DNA of 64,000 nucleotides, taken from Paraphysomonas bandaiensis (lineage: Eukaryota > Chrysophyceae). Positions 21,292 to 33,847 of the stretch are shown here, piece after piece. The number at the start of each line of letters is the position of its first letter. The first letter of the stretch is position 1. The notes under the pieces are model-generated. The model saw only the letters and a program-made list of their open reading frames with translations. It did not search any database and was not told where the DNA came from. Made by a program: the position numbers and the translations under genes. Location: contig CBFFRP010000241.1 in assembly GCA_965644295.1 (NCBI GenBank), positions 62,001 to 126,000 of the forward strand. The letters are read 5' to 3'.

Positions 21292-22636
21292 TCACAACAG
21301 TAAGTACAATTTTCGAGCAACACCGACAATAGCCGCGTATAGAATCCCAAGAGCATAGAAGAAAGGGCTTTCCGAAAAGTAAACTTCAGCGTTTTTGAAG
21401 TCAATAACAGTTGCTGTGGGAGAAGCAAGTATATTTCCCAGTGCACATGCCTGTTCAAAGTAGTCGTATAGCTCACCTATACCCGTCCAGCGGCAAACAG
21501 CAACCCCGCCAACAGCGAATGGGGCAACTGCACGACGCACATATTGTCCAGGTATATAGAGGTCGTCGCGACTTTGTTCTTTCTCAAGCCATGACATTGC
21601 CGGAACATACTCTCCAGAAAGAAACTGTGACATCTGAAGAGCACCCCGAATTACAAGGGCATCAATGCAACTGTCGATGGGGGTGATCATATGTTTCCAT
21701 GGGTACTCAATCTGGACATATTACTCAGTCACAACCGCACACATGCATAATCTGAACTATAAAACGCACCTGCGAGAGTCGAAAGACAAGTTGTCGTCTG
21801 GTTTGATCTGGAAATATGGGCGTATTATTCGTGAGTCCACCATCCAGACAGGGAAGGCCTCTGAAGTATCGGCACCAGCTCTTCTCTGTGATGTACGGGA
21901 TGGTACTACTGGCACAGCAGGCCTGCAAGAGCTCATCATTGCTGTGAAACTCATTTATGATTACATTCTTCAGTCCAGAAGATGTGATAACAGTGATGCT
22001 GATATGAAGCTTTCCCGTGCATATTTCGTATGCATTCTTCGGCATAGCTTCCAGTGCCTTTGGCCACTGTGATGAGAAAACATCAGGTGAGGTAAGAAAA
22101 CTCATAGATGAAATACCTACCAGGTCATCACAGTATACATCATGAAGATATTTTCGAGGGTTTTCAGCACATTGGTGATATGATTCGATGATAATTGCAG
22201 TCGGTATCCCAGCTGCAATGAACAATGCCGACCACGCACCAGCACTAGCGCCGGCAACACGAGCAATCTTCACATTATTGTGAGCAAGTTGTTGCTGAAG
22301 GATTGAAATACACCCACACACATAATAACATTTCATTCCTCCCCCGGATATAACGACATCAATCTCTGCAACTGGTCCAGGAGAGTCAGGGAATTCTGTT
22401 ATACTACCACTTTCGTGATACTGTCGACAAACCAGATCTCCAAGAGACTTTGAGGGTCTGAACACCTTTATTGATTTGGAGATGTGGTTAATAATTCTTT
22501 CCGTAAGTAATGTCGATGGTCGAACTAGATGACTAGGAACAGTGAGATCAATGAAAGTATCTTCGTTGTTGTCCTCATCTTCACATATTGAAAGTCCCAA
22601 TGAGTACAGTGAGTGGCTTGACATGTTAATGCCCAA
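21292..22636 (-). CDS. Patatin-like phospholipase
   Basis: Two exons, 22636-21770 and 21711-21292, with a 58-bp phase-0 intron; 428 aa. The patatin fold is shown by the oxyanion loop GGGMKCYYVCG, the nucleophile elbow GASAGAW and the catalytic Asp in CLDGGLTNN, in the right order and spacing. A hydrophobic segment near the C-terminus (FFYALGILYAAIVGVA) may anchor the protein in a membrane. An alternative start is the Met five codons downstream. It would hydrolyse acyl ester bonds of phospholipids or triglycerides by a Ser-Asp dyad. It is the second lipid hydrolase within 6 kb, on the opposite strand to the 7TM-lipase gene. Confidence 0.9.
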
Positions 22637-23427
22637 TACTTGATTGGTGCTGTTTGTATTGCACTACTATGACAGCTACAGATAACTCTCTTCATCTCAA
22701 TCCCATCCGGGCAATTAGAGGGCAGTGTGGAGGTTATGATGTGCATGGATATGCTATTTATGTATGTATGAATGAATGACGTGCGTCTCCGTGCAGCTTG
22801 ACGTCACTTGTAACCGTAATAGATGTATTCTCACCACTGTATTCACTGTATACTGCTCGACTCTCCTTTCGAACTACAATGTATAATAGATCCGTATTCC
22901 CATATATACAAAAGTGAGCAAAATAAACAAATCAAAAGTATAGAAATATAATTCTCAACATATGATTGGCTATTAACCATTCTTATCATCTGAAGTGTAT
23001 GAAGTGATTCTTACATACATATACATACACATACATATGCACGTAGCGGCATCCTTTGTATATTTTTGTTCTCAGATGCCTCTAATATTGAGACAACAAT
23101 TATGTGTATTCCAGCCGTAGTTGTATTGCAATAATATAGAGGATATTTGCTTCAATTTATTTCCGAAAAATAAGATGCATACGCATATATACATACATAC
23201 ACATACATACACAGTCCATTAACGGCACATGACTACACAGTGTTATATAGAACGCTACACAGACGTTAAACAGTATATTGAAATGAACTGTGTGATCTAT
23301 GAGATTTCAATGAACATGACTGTATAGCATCAGAGAGATCAGAGTCAATCTCGCTCTATTAGTCCCACACCAGTCAGATATACATACCTCCCTACATATA
23401 CACACATATACACATATATACACATCA
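22637..23427. other. Intergenic region between divergent genes
   Basis: Shared upstream region of the patatin gene (minus) and the LMBR1 gene (plus). It contains the single MITE arm at 23043-23178 and short CATACATA/ACACATATAC runs just before the LMBR1 start. Confidence 0.6.
23043..23178 (+). repeat. Single arm of the foldback element
   Basis: Matches the arms at 15611-15735 and 15935-15800 (GGCATCCTTTGTATATTTTTG ... TTATTTCCGAAAAATAAGA). The second arm is absent here. Confidence 0.8.
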
Positions 23428-26400
23428 ATGGCCGAGGAAATCAATGTTCCAGCCTATCTAACTCTTCTCTGGGTCTTTCTGATTGTATTCGTCGTATACA
23501 TCATACGCTTATACGCTAATCCAGTATGCTTTTCATGGCATTCGGTATGCATCTATACACTGAACGCCTCTTATAACTATACGTGTATATATATATAGTA
23601 TATAGCAATATTTTTGGCCTACTTTTGTTCAATTGGTTTGCTTCTGATAGTTCCTTTAGATGGTATGAGATGATAGTTTATTCTTTATTACACTTGACGT
23701 TATCGTTGGGCAGTGTCGCTCACTGTCATTGGTCGGAGATCATATAAACTGAACGAAAACTACGAAGATAACAGTTCAAGTATGTTGGAATATAATACAT
23801 TATATATGTCTGCTTAATTGTATTAGCTCTGGTGACTATATACACTTGCTTCTTTCTCCCTGCTGCCATATTGGGGGGATTTATCATGATTTTACAAGAA
23901 CAGTATCTTCGGGAAGGTTTCCGCCGGAATTTGCATGCACACTACAAAGTAACATTGTTTCACAGGCCACTTTTCTGTAATGAGCCGAATTTATGCTACA
24001 TTCAGAACACTAGGGATGCAAACTGTTGCCGGTATTATTATTGGGGCTATTTTATTCGGAGTTCTGGTTGGCGAGAAAGTAGTGAAACCCGATGCAGAGG
24101 CGCTACTATTAACAATAGTGCTAATTAGCAACACGTGCTATCTGATAATTTTGATGATATTTATGGGATATGGTCTTGTAGCCTTCCCAATACACCTGTG
24201 GGAAAAGGGAGATCTTCGTCGAGAACTCAGTCGCGTGGAGCAGAAAGCTGCCTACAGATTCAAAACCCTGGGAGAGGCGAATATAAATATGGGTATGGCG
24301 GTGGCGGACGTCCTCAAGACTGAAGAAGCGGTACGTTACCTAACGTATGTATGCACATATGTATTTTTTTATTACTCTCATGGATACACTTGTTCAGTTG
24401 GAGACATCATCTAACTCTGCTCTCAAAGCGGCTGTTAAAGTTCTTGTCAAGGGTGTGGGAGAATATGCTATTCACACAACTTCCTGACATCTTTCATCCT
24501 TTTATGCAGAGTGCCCGCAGGGATTTTCTTCTTCAACTTTAGGGAAGGTGGCGATAGATTCAAATAAAGTGATCACTATCAACTCACTCGCAAAGCTTCG
24601 TGGAAGGTTATACTATGTGAGCAATGCTTATATGATGGCGCAAGGCAAGGTGGAGGAAGCCAAAGTGAACGCGTATAAGTACGAGGATATTATCCGTGCG
24701 ATGGGTCGACAGGATGGTGTTCGTCGCATTCAGTGGTCTTTCACTGCCGAATCTTCAGAGGCCGAGTTTATGTGGGAGGTTACATACAAACCCGTTTTAT
24801 ACCGTGTGGGGTCAGTGGTAGCAGTTTTCATGTCTTTGTTTTCGTACCTGGGAATACTTGGAACCATGCCTAACATTGCCAGGGTAATCAGTGTTTACCA
24901 TCATGCCGTACATAACGGCATTACATCTGGATTGGGAATCTGTGTATTTGTATTGTTCACGCTGCTGTACACTACATACGTGGCCATGGTAGGAATACAA
25001 AATTTGAACAACTCAAAACATCACCCTTACCGTTGTCGATTTGTAGTGGTCGATATTCCAGATGCGCATCGCCGATATAATGGAGCTGTTGCCAGGTCGA
25101 AAGACTTCTCCCATCTCTCTTTCGGTTAACGCTAGGGTCTGCGCCAAGTTCGCTGCCCCGCTCTGCTTTTTTTACCTTGGGTGGATTTTTGAGAACGGAA
25201 TTAGGACAGGTGCGTGGACAGAGGGAGCCGATGGATCCACACACCTGACTGCCTTTGCCCGCTTCTACCAGATTCAGGTTATACCTGTCATAGGTTAGTA
25301 TCATTTCAATGTTTTGGTCAAACAAATCTTTGATGATTGAGCCCCTTTCTAGGTGATAGTTTTAACTTGGTGTTTCCTGTTATTATATTTGGCACGTCTG
25401 CTCTTGTTGCAACGAATACTATCAACCGACTCTTAGTATTTCTTAAGCTTGAAAAATTTCAATTCGGCTCAGAAATATTGACTGATGATCAATTGAGAGA
25501 GGGTCGCAGACAGCTAGCGAGGCACAAGCGGTTGATGGAGCGTTCTGCTCGTCGCTCATCTCTAAAGGCTCGCATTGAGTTGGCTAGAGGAGGGGGTGCC
25601 AGTGTAGTAGTCGCACTGCCAACATCAGTAAAGTCACTCTTCAGTCCGTTCTTCTGCTGGCGTATTAGAGGTTAGTCACATATATACAAGGCCTGGACGT
25701 TGTAACTGTGTGTACATAGAGCGTGACGTGTTAGAGGGACAAAAAGACTTGGAATTAGTCACAGTTGAGGAGGAAGACGTTTTACCAAATAGTATGTGGT
25801 GTGTTATGGTGTGTTGGAGAATATGATCATAAGTTTCAGATTTAAAAGGTTGGGGTGAACGCAAGGATAGCAGTATGAGAGGTTTCCGGACGTGGCAGCG
25901 ACGATATTTGGTTACTAAAGAACCAGGAACACTATTTTTTTACAGTGATGCCGAAATGGAAAAGGAGATGGAAGCCAGGCTTAACCTTCATGAAGTGATA
26001 ACGTTCTTGCACCTCGATGGGAAGGATAACACTACTGTTCGTATCGAGCTTCCTGACACTGAGATCAACCTGCGGTTTCAGACAGTCGAGGATGCTGCAG
26101 TATGGGCATTGGGGCTCGATGAGTGGAAGGAATATGCCTCGCTACACCGTAAGTGGGGTTCGCAGCATGCCATATTTGTATGTTTGTATGTATATATACA
26201 TCAATATGTAAATGATTAGCTTTGTGCAGAGTCACTTGCTTTGTGCAGTACAGCGGAGCAGTTAGACCTGAGTGACTTGTGCAGCTTTGACGAAGAGAGT
26301 GGCCAGAATGTGTCCGAGTTAACCACTTTCAGTGCACAGGAGGCCGTACTTAAATCGTTAGATACCGTTGGACCGGACAGTGCTGGAGAGGTATGCAATC

Positions 26401-26977
26401 GCAAAGTACTTGGCTTGGCCAAGTCTCATCAAAGATTACCACCTCCAATGCTTGTTACTTGCTCGGAAGATTTGTTCCAGAGGCCAGATCCTCTGGAGGG
26501 CTGGCTGGAAAAGAAGCAAGGTGCCATTGTTTTTCAGTGGCAGCGCTTGTACTGTAGAGTTCTGCCGTCCACTTTAGAACTAGCCTGCTATTGCTCTGAT
26601 AGGTTGTTACAATGCACGCTTTGGATTTACGACTTGGCTTACATATTTTTTTATTAGGATTGACGAAAAGGCAATGACAACGATAGACCTGAGACATATT
26701 ATGTCGGTTGACAAAAAGCATGAGGTGAACATTATATTTTTAACCTGAAAAGTGTATAACATCCAGTTGTGATTAAGGGGGAGAGTATAGACTCGTCAAG
26801 ATTTCATATCGAAACACAGGAAGGGGATTACTATCTTAAGGCAATGTCGCATGAAGAGGGAGAGAGGTTAGCGGAGTTTCAGTGTATATTGAAGTGATAT
26901 AAAAGCGTTAAATTGTTTGCAGATGGGTGAATGGACTTCTTGAATGGAGAGACTTCGCGCTATTCAGTGTTGAATAA
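23428..26977 (+). CDS. LMBR1-like multispan membrane protein with two C-terminal PH domains
   Basis: Fifteen exons with phase-consistent GT-AG joins: 23428-23544, 23599-23662, 23714-23779, 23827-23916, 23966-24330, 24398-24452, 24510-24988, 25062-25293, 25353-25670, 25720-25791, 25840-26148, 26230-26602, 26658-26724, 26778-26866, 26923-26977; about 916 aa. The N-terminal ~550 residues have nine or so membrane spans and LMBR1/LMBD2 hallmarks (IFMGYGLVAFPIHLW, CAKFAAPLCFFYLGW). A first PH-like domain begins at GWGERKDSSMRGFRTWQRRY, a second at PLEGWLEKKQGAIVFQWQR and ends with the usual ERWVNGL helix. LMBR1 proteins act in endomembrane or receptor trafficking; the PH domains would bind phosphoinositides on the cytosolic side. 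The acceptor of exon 14 (after GATTAAG) is the least certain join. Confidence 0.85.
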
Positions 26978-27389
26978 ACTATAAATCAGCACACAACCAC
27001 TGTTGTGCTATTGTTGTACCGTAGGAAGTATCTCTCTTATTTCTTGGTTACGGTAATTTGAAGTTCAGATATTGTACAAATTGCTTGTGTTTCGTAAATA
27101 ATATCAGGATACACTCCTGTGAGTGATATTGTGGGAGTAATATATTATAAATAAGTATTCATATTAATTAAATACAGAACTAGCTAATAGATAGATGCCA
27201 TTTGTACTGTGTTGAGTGCAGATGAAACGCTAATCACTCCAAGATAGATTAAAAATCCACTGTTATGCATACTTAGATATACAGTACTTTTGATATAAAC
27301 AAAATAGTAAATCAAATAAGAACGTAAACAGTAAATACAGTAAAGAATGATGGCACAAATGCTATTATAAACGAAATCGACAGTGATGA
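26978..27389. other. Spacer between convergent genes
   Basis: AT-rich 3' flank shared by the LMBR1 gene (plus) and the DysF-PH gene (minus). No further gene seen. Confidence 0.6.
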
Positions 27390-29367
27390 CTACGAGGATT
27401 CATTAAGTAGTTGATTAGTTGTATCTGTCATATCACTGTGTTGTACGTACTTAGACTTCCGTATGTCCTCGCTGTCGTCAATCTCCGATATAATATTCGG
27501 TTCACCACGCCCTCGAACAGCTAGAGTGTCCCATGAAGATGATGCCCTTACCAACCCATGATGTGCTAATTTCCGAAAGGATAGACCACTATTGTTTACA
27601 AATCCGCTACTAGTAGAAGATCTGCTGACGCTGCTGTCTATACTTCCCAGCCCTATGCTCTCATACCAGACCCTTTCCTCCCCGTTTACACATGAGTTAG
27701 ACATACGCGCACGCAATGCTTCCATCCATTTTTGCCGCACACCCTCATTAGTCGCCGCAAGTAAAATTACCACAGATCCTGTGCTGTCAACTATCTCAAA
27801 GGGGTGCTCGAAAGACAGCATGTCGGGTATGCGCACAAAGCAGTTATCTATTGACAGCTCTCTCGCCAATCGGCCACGCTTATAGCATGCTAGGACACCA
27901 CTTCGTCTCAATTCAAAGTCACGCAGCTTCCACATGACTTCTCCGCGGCGGAACAACCTCCCACTAATAACTGGTAAGTCTACTGCAGTCGGAGGGCCAA
28001 TGCCCTCTTGACTGTGGCGGTGCTCATAGTGATGCAAATTAATCAGAGCTAGCTGGTGGGTCAGAGCGGCTAACCATAGCTCTCTCATCCGTGCCGAAGG
28101 AGCATTGAATACACAGACCATTTCACGGGAAAGCATTGAATCAAGAGCTAGCTCCACACGCGGAGGAAGACTCATACCCTCACCAATACGTAGAAGTCCA
28201 AAAAGGAAATAATGTTGTTGCCCAAGATCCACTGGATCATGCAGATGAGAGAGCATCACTGCTTCGCACCCCTTAATAGGATACGATACATGCGATTTGT
28301 AATTGTTTTCTAGTTCGACATTTATAGCGAAGTCAGTCAGTGTAGCATGTCCCTCACACCACCTTTTCCTGTAATGACTCTGCCTTTGAATCGAAGAAGA
28401 AAATATACTCCCTCGGGGATGCAAGGAGATAAATTTCTCTAGTGCGTCTCGGCAAGTGAATAGATGCTCTTGTTTAACCACAGTGCGCATCCATATTCTG
28501 CGGCGAACGGTACATCCATGGGAGGGGCTGGATGTCCACTCAGTTGAATCGAATGAATCGCTATATTGCCAACCAGCTGGGTCCCGACCTGGATGCACAG
28601 TAAATATGTAGTCATGGAGGATAGTCCAGCCCGGTGTAGGAATGCTCTGGCAGGGATCTACCGGTTTAAGACATTCTAGGGGTACCGCAGTCAGATCAAG
28701 GTTCGGATCTGCACAGGACCACTGAGGTGGGTCACAAGGGGTCAGGTAATACCCTTCAAATATTTCCCGGTGGGATCTCTGGCACTCCAACACTGTTTCA
28801 ACCCTAAAAGGAAGTCCATGTAATGCCAGACGAATAAAAGAAGGATTAAATGATCGAAATTTTGTTGTGTAATCACTTGTAAGACTCATCACTCGATGAT
28901 GTTGACTGACTTCCACTAACACTCTCTGCCACAGACGTTTCCTAACACAGATTCCATCTTGAAATGAATCTGACCACTCATCATCAAATGATGTGCTATA
29001 CTTCCATCCATTAAGATCAGTATGATGTAGTTTTCTATATACACTCCAGCTATGACTCACTGCATAGTTCACTGGGACCTCCATGGTCTCATAAGATCCC
29101 ACAGTCTCTCCTGTGATCGTCTCATAACCCTCTGGATCATCATCAAGTAAGTTTTCTTTATGAAAGTGTAATGAATCATTCGAACACCATAGTGATGATG
29201 TATGTATGTATGATTGTAGACGTTGATGTTCCCAACACTCTTGTTTGATCGCATGAATCCCTTCGTCACTACACAGCAACACATGGAACCATCAAGATAG
29301 AGATATGGATAGTATGAAATGAAGATACTTACTTTAAATAACAGACAACTTCATCCGCATCTTCCAT
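27390..29367 (-). CDS. DysF (dysferlin/peroxin-type) and PH domain protein
   Basis: Two exons, 29367-29333 and 29268-27390, with a 64-bp intron (GTAAGT...GTAG); 637 aa. The short first exon encodes MEDADEVVCYL. Two DysF-type units are visible: GWKYSTSFDDEW followed by VRKRLWQRV, and GWQYSDSFDSTEW followed by VRRRIWMRTV. This Trp-Tyr ... RRRxWxR pattern is shared by dysferlins and Pex23/Pex24-type peroxins. A PH domain follows (SGRLFRRGEVMWKLRDFELR to RQKWMEALRAR). The tail is Ser-rich. No transmembrane span or C2 domain is seen. It is probably a peripheral membrane protein at a contact site or peroxisome/ER surface, as inferred from the family. A (CATA)n array starts about 75 bp upstream of the start. 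Confidence 0.85.
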
Positions 29368-29440
29368 TCTTGTTGTGTATATATGAGTCTCAACCACCTC
29401 CCATTAAACCAAATCCATAAACAACAACCAAGCCAAGATC

Positions 29441-29713
29441 CAACATACATACATACATACATACATACATACATACATACATACATACATACATACATAC
29501 ATACATACATACATACATACATACATACATACATACATACATACATACATACATACATACATACATACATACATACATACATACATACATACATACATAC
29601 ATACATACATACATACATACATACATACATACATACATACATACATACATACATACATACATACATACATACATACATACATACATACATACATACATAC
29701 ATACATACATACA

Positions 29714-29747
<34 letters not shown>

Positions 29748-29816
29748 CATACATACATACATACATACATACATACATACATACATACATACATACATAC
29801 ATACATACATACATAC
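29441..29816. repeat. (CATA)n microsatellite, ~375 bp
   Basis: Almost perfect array with one TATA interruption near 29742. It lies between the DysF-PH start and a truncated copia element. Confidence 0.98.
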
Positions 29817-29894
29817 ACTTACATACGTTCAGCGCACTCGCGATATAGCACGATTACCATCCGCGAAAGGTTTTTAACATAAAAGTGGCAGTAT

Positions 29895-30660
29895 TTATAT
29901 AAAAATCACTGTTTTTACTATAAAAACTCTATTGGAACGGTTTCTGAAAGATGTCCCCTTTTTGCGCTTGGAATTCGCTTTATTTTTGGAAAATCGGGTT
30001 TTTGAAGCCGCAAGCTGAACAGACTCATCGATAGGGTGCATCTGCAGGTTGATCGCCAGTTCACGATACGTCATATTTTCTTTGGATACCAGGCCTTGTC
30101 GAATGCGTGATATGAGATCTTGGTCACTTATCCGATGACCATAATTAATCAGCTTGTGTCGGAGCTTTTCGACAGCGTTAAGAAAGTTGATTATCGACTG
30201 ACCTTTTTTGATTTTTATACTCTGGAATTGTCCAACAATCAGATCGGTGATTACATCGTTAGTCGTTTTTTCTTTGAAGTGGTTCAACATATCGGTCCAG
30301 GCGGTTTTACCGTCTCCATCGGGGACGTTCTCCAAAATCCCTTCAGCCTCTTCATTCTGACCAATGATAGAGCTTGCAATGACTGACCATAGGTAGTTAT
30401 TACCTTCATCATAATAACGTTTCGCATCCTGATACTGTTCGAGTCGATACTGGTAGTCCTCGTCATCTGAGTTTCTCCTGCTTCAGGCTCGATTGGGTGA
30501 TCGTTCTGTAGAGTATAAACGATCTTAGGCTTGCGATAGAACCATGCACGGCACTTATTCTGCCACCTGGAGAAGTTCTTCGCATCAAATTTCGGCATTG
30601 AGTCCTTTCGTTTGTCGGTTGTCGAATCCGAGTCAGTTGAGTCGTAACTTGTAACTTTAA
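29895..30660 (-). pseudogene. Ty1/copia gag fragment (5' end of element)
   Basis: Minus-strand translation gives MPKFDAKNFSRWQNKCRAW, then after a frameshift KTAWTDMLNHFKEKT...IVGQFQSIKIKKGQSI, the UBN2-type copia gag pattern (tryptophan-rich start, then 'flLxxlpxsf'-like helices). A basic tail (RFSKNKANSKRKKG) precedes where the zinc knuckle would be. The fragment ends near the (CATA)n array; no pol follows. It lies immediately downstream of LTR-A, as a 5' end should. Confidence 0.75.
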
Positions 30661-30675
30661 CTACCACTCGCTACC

Positions 30676-30943
30676 AAATAAAGAATTGATCTTTATAATA
30701 GTAAAACAATGTTGTGATTATTAGAGTGTAAGTAATGAACACGATAGAGTGAGAATTATGAATAACAATATAGAACATAACTATCATGCACAACGGAATA
30801 GTTAGAAGTGTAACTGATAATGACGACGTTATGATGACGATCATGTATCTTCAACAGATACTCTCTCTAATTCAGTTCATGATATATTTCATTGAACATT
30901 ATAACTCACAGATACAATCTTGTATTAAGTTGAATCCTAATAC
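30676..30943 (-). mobile_element. Copia LTR-A (5' LTR position)
   Basis: 268 bp, identical to 36878-37145 except for about three base changes. On its gag side the minus strand continues GGTAGCGAGTGGTAG, a plausible tRNA primer-binding site directly after the LTR. Confidence 0.85.
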
Positions 30944-30982
30944 CTTATAATGCGAATCGGAGTAAAGGTGGCCGGCTTCCTA

Positions 30983-31081
30983 CTCTCCCATACAGCCATG
31001 ATAGATTGGGATTAATACTACTATTTTATACGGATTCTATGACTAACGAGTCTTTATGTCTGTCATGGCTGTATGGGAGAG
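30983..31081. repeat. 99-bp element with perfect 19-bp inverted ends
   Basis: CTCTCCCATACAGCCATGA at 30983-31001 is repeated in exact inverse orientation at 31063-31081 around a 61-bp AT-rich spacer. It could be a small MITE or an RNA hairpin. No other copy seen in the window. Confidence 0.8.
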
Positions 31082-31384
31082 GCCAGTTCTGCTACGTCGT
31101 AACAGGAAAATAACTTCCTTACGACAAGCTTGTGAGTGGGTCATGGGTGCTGTAGAGAAGGTGTACATGCATCTATTGCTGCCATTGCCTTTTAACAAAG
31201 TAACTCGTGCTACTAGCTACTAGACTAGCTTGTATTCATAGATTATATAACTATCCTGTTCGCTCCACTGGTATAAGTCAAATTCGTAATACTTTCTTAT
31301 AAACATACATATATGCGCTATAGAATGTAATACGTAGTAATTTGCATAACTCTAGTAATAACTTAAACTGTTATAATCTGAAAA

Positions 31385-31835
31385 TCACTTCTTATTTATC
31401 ACTACTTTCTCCTTTACCAGGGACATCATGAAAGTCATCATCATTATTTGCTGTTGGACCATAGATGCCTTTTCTCGTCGTCGTTCCATTTCTTCGCGTC
31501 GTTGTTCCATTTCTTCTTCACGTCGTCGTTTCTCTTCTCGTCTTCTCTCTGCTCGATCCTCTTCGCAGAGCCTGTGAGCTTCGTCTCTTTGTTGCATGTA
31601 CATCATCATGTGAAACATATTATTATCTTCAGATTTTTCCTTCAAAGCACGGTCTATACTCTATACTAAACTTTTTCGTAGTCACCGGTGACTGTCCATG
31701 AGCAGAATTAATCAACTGTTGCTCAATTAAACCAACTCTTCCCGTGGTATATGTAGTCGAATTTAAGTCAGCAATATCACTCCCGTTATCCTCATCATCA
31801 TCAACATCATCATCCACCTCCTCTTCGTTGACCAA
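31385..31835 (-). pseudogene. Acidic and coiled-coil ORF pair, possible transposon accessory gene
   Basis: Two overlapping minus-strand frames: 31835-31629 (MVNEEEVDDDVDDDEDNG...) and 31645-31385 (a run of RREEEMEQRREEMERRRE and Met-rich QQQIMMMTFMM). They read as one protein broken by a frameshift or an unseen short intron. An acidic region followed by a charged helix and a Met-rich tail is typical of Myb/SANT-like companion proteins of PIF/Harbinger elements, but no SANT domain is visible here. Identity is a guess. Confidence 0.35.
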
Positions 31836-33150
31836 TGAGATGTATTGAGCTCCTCTTTGTTGCTATCCTCATCAACGTCCTCTTTGGAGAGCTACTCTTT
31901 GCTGGTCACTGGTCAGCGTAGTGGGTTTGGCTATCTTGTGATCTCAATGACTGGTACTAAAAATAGAATCTACGGGTGTGTTTACTTACTGATTAATGAT
32001 ACTACTGTATTGCAATGCTATTGTTAGGCCGGTTTCAAAAACTCCATTAGTATTATCAATGGAACACTACCTAACAATAGTATTGAAATATTATGTTCTT
32101 ACCATCCCGTGATAATACGCATTGCATCACACCTGGTATCACATATCACTCTCAAATTGATAGCCAACTTGCTCAGCACCACCATGTTCCACTATTTCTA
32201 AGCAAAACGAAATAAATCGTGATAAATATCCCCGCCCAGAAACACATCTATTCACACTCACCTCAAAACTCACAACACGAAGATAACCCAAACTTCTTCA
32301 AGCGTGTTAGATTGCTGGTAGGATACTTAGCACATACGGCTCACTGATTCGTAATCAAAGATCGTTCTCTTTGACACTGATTAGTTCTTCGAAGTGAACT
32401 CCACAACGCTCTTGAAATATTGAAAATAGAGGAACGAGATCGCTGAGGTAGTGCATCCATTATGTGTCATCAGATTTTCTCTCATCTCATTCTGATTGTG
32501 AAGTGTACGACTTGTGGTTTGATCTCACTCATAGACATCACTCATATACACTGATATCGTAGATTACAGTTGAATAATACACACGTATAACCAATCAGAG
32601 TGTTGTCAGTACGTAACATACATGCATGTGTCGTCAGGTTGGGTTCATACTGCAGCTAATGCATGCATGTGAGTTGAGTGATACGATGTCATCATGCTGT
32701 CTATAGCTGTTGATACTCAATGAAATACAATAATATGACGATAGATTCGTGCTCAGCACCTCTGAATTAGTCTACCAGCATCATCCCTCCACCAGCATCA
32801 CTGCGAGCAGACATACTCAGACAAACCATGATCACAAGCGCATCCTGATGGACGACAGCGACAGATGGTTGAAAAGATGAAGATACTCACTTGCAACTTA
32901 ACGCAACACTGAACTGATGAGAGATCAAAGTGACGGTCACGAGAATGATAATGAAACAAAGCTGAGAGTGTGTTTGATCACCAACTGAAAAATAGAGTGT
33001 CTCTTCAAGATATGAAGGTATCTTATTGTGCTGATTGTGTGAAGTGATGAAGTGAGATGGTGTGATGTAGCGTGTATGTGTGTATAGTAGGATCATATTG
33101 TTGCTTCCATTCACTTCACTTTTCTTGTCTTCTATATACATATATATAAG
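31836..33150. other. Intergenic region upstream of the ankyrin-RING gene
   Basis: About 1.3 kb with no supported gene. Stops are frequent in all frames. TATATACATATATATAAG directly precedes the ankyrin ATG and may be its core promoter or leader. Confidence 0.55.
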
Positions 33151-33815
33151 ATGGATGATATTACTACAGCTGCTCATAAGGGTGATTGGAGTGGTGTGAA
33201 GAGATGCGTTGAGAGGGGTGATGATATACATACACGAGATAAGGTACACCACACACATACATACATACATACATACATACATACATACATACATACATAC
33301 ATACATACATACATACATACATACATACATACATACATACATACATACATACATACATACATACATACATACATACATACATACATACACACATACATAC
33401 ATACATACATACATACATACATACATACATACATACATACATACATACATACATACATACATACATACATACATACATACATACATACATACATACATAC
33501 ATACATACATACATACATACATACATACATACATACATACATACATACATACATACATACATACACACATACACACTTACACATACATACATACATACAT
33601 ACATACATACATACATACATACATACATACATACATACATACATACATACATACATACATACATACATACATACATACATACATACATACATACATACAT
33701 ACATACATACATACATACATACATACACACATACATACATACATACATACATACATACATACATACATACATACATACATACATACATACATACATACAT
33801 ACATACATACATACA

Positions 33816-33847
<32 letters not shown>

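Noticed and set aside
33249-33846. CRISPR-like array
   Set aside because: Perfect tetranucleotide tandem without spacers, inside a eukaryotic intron.
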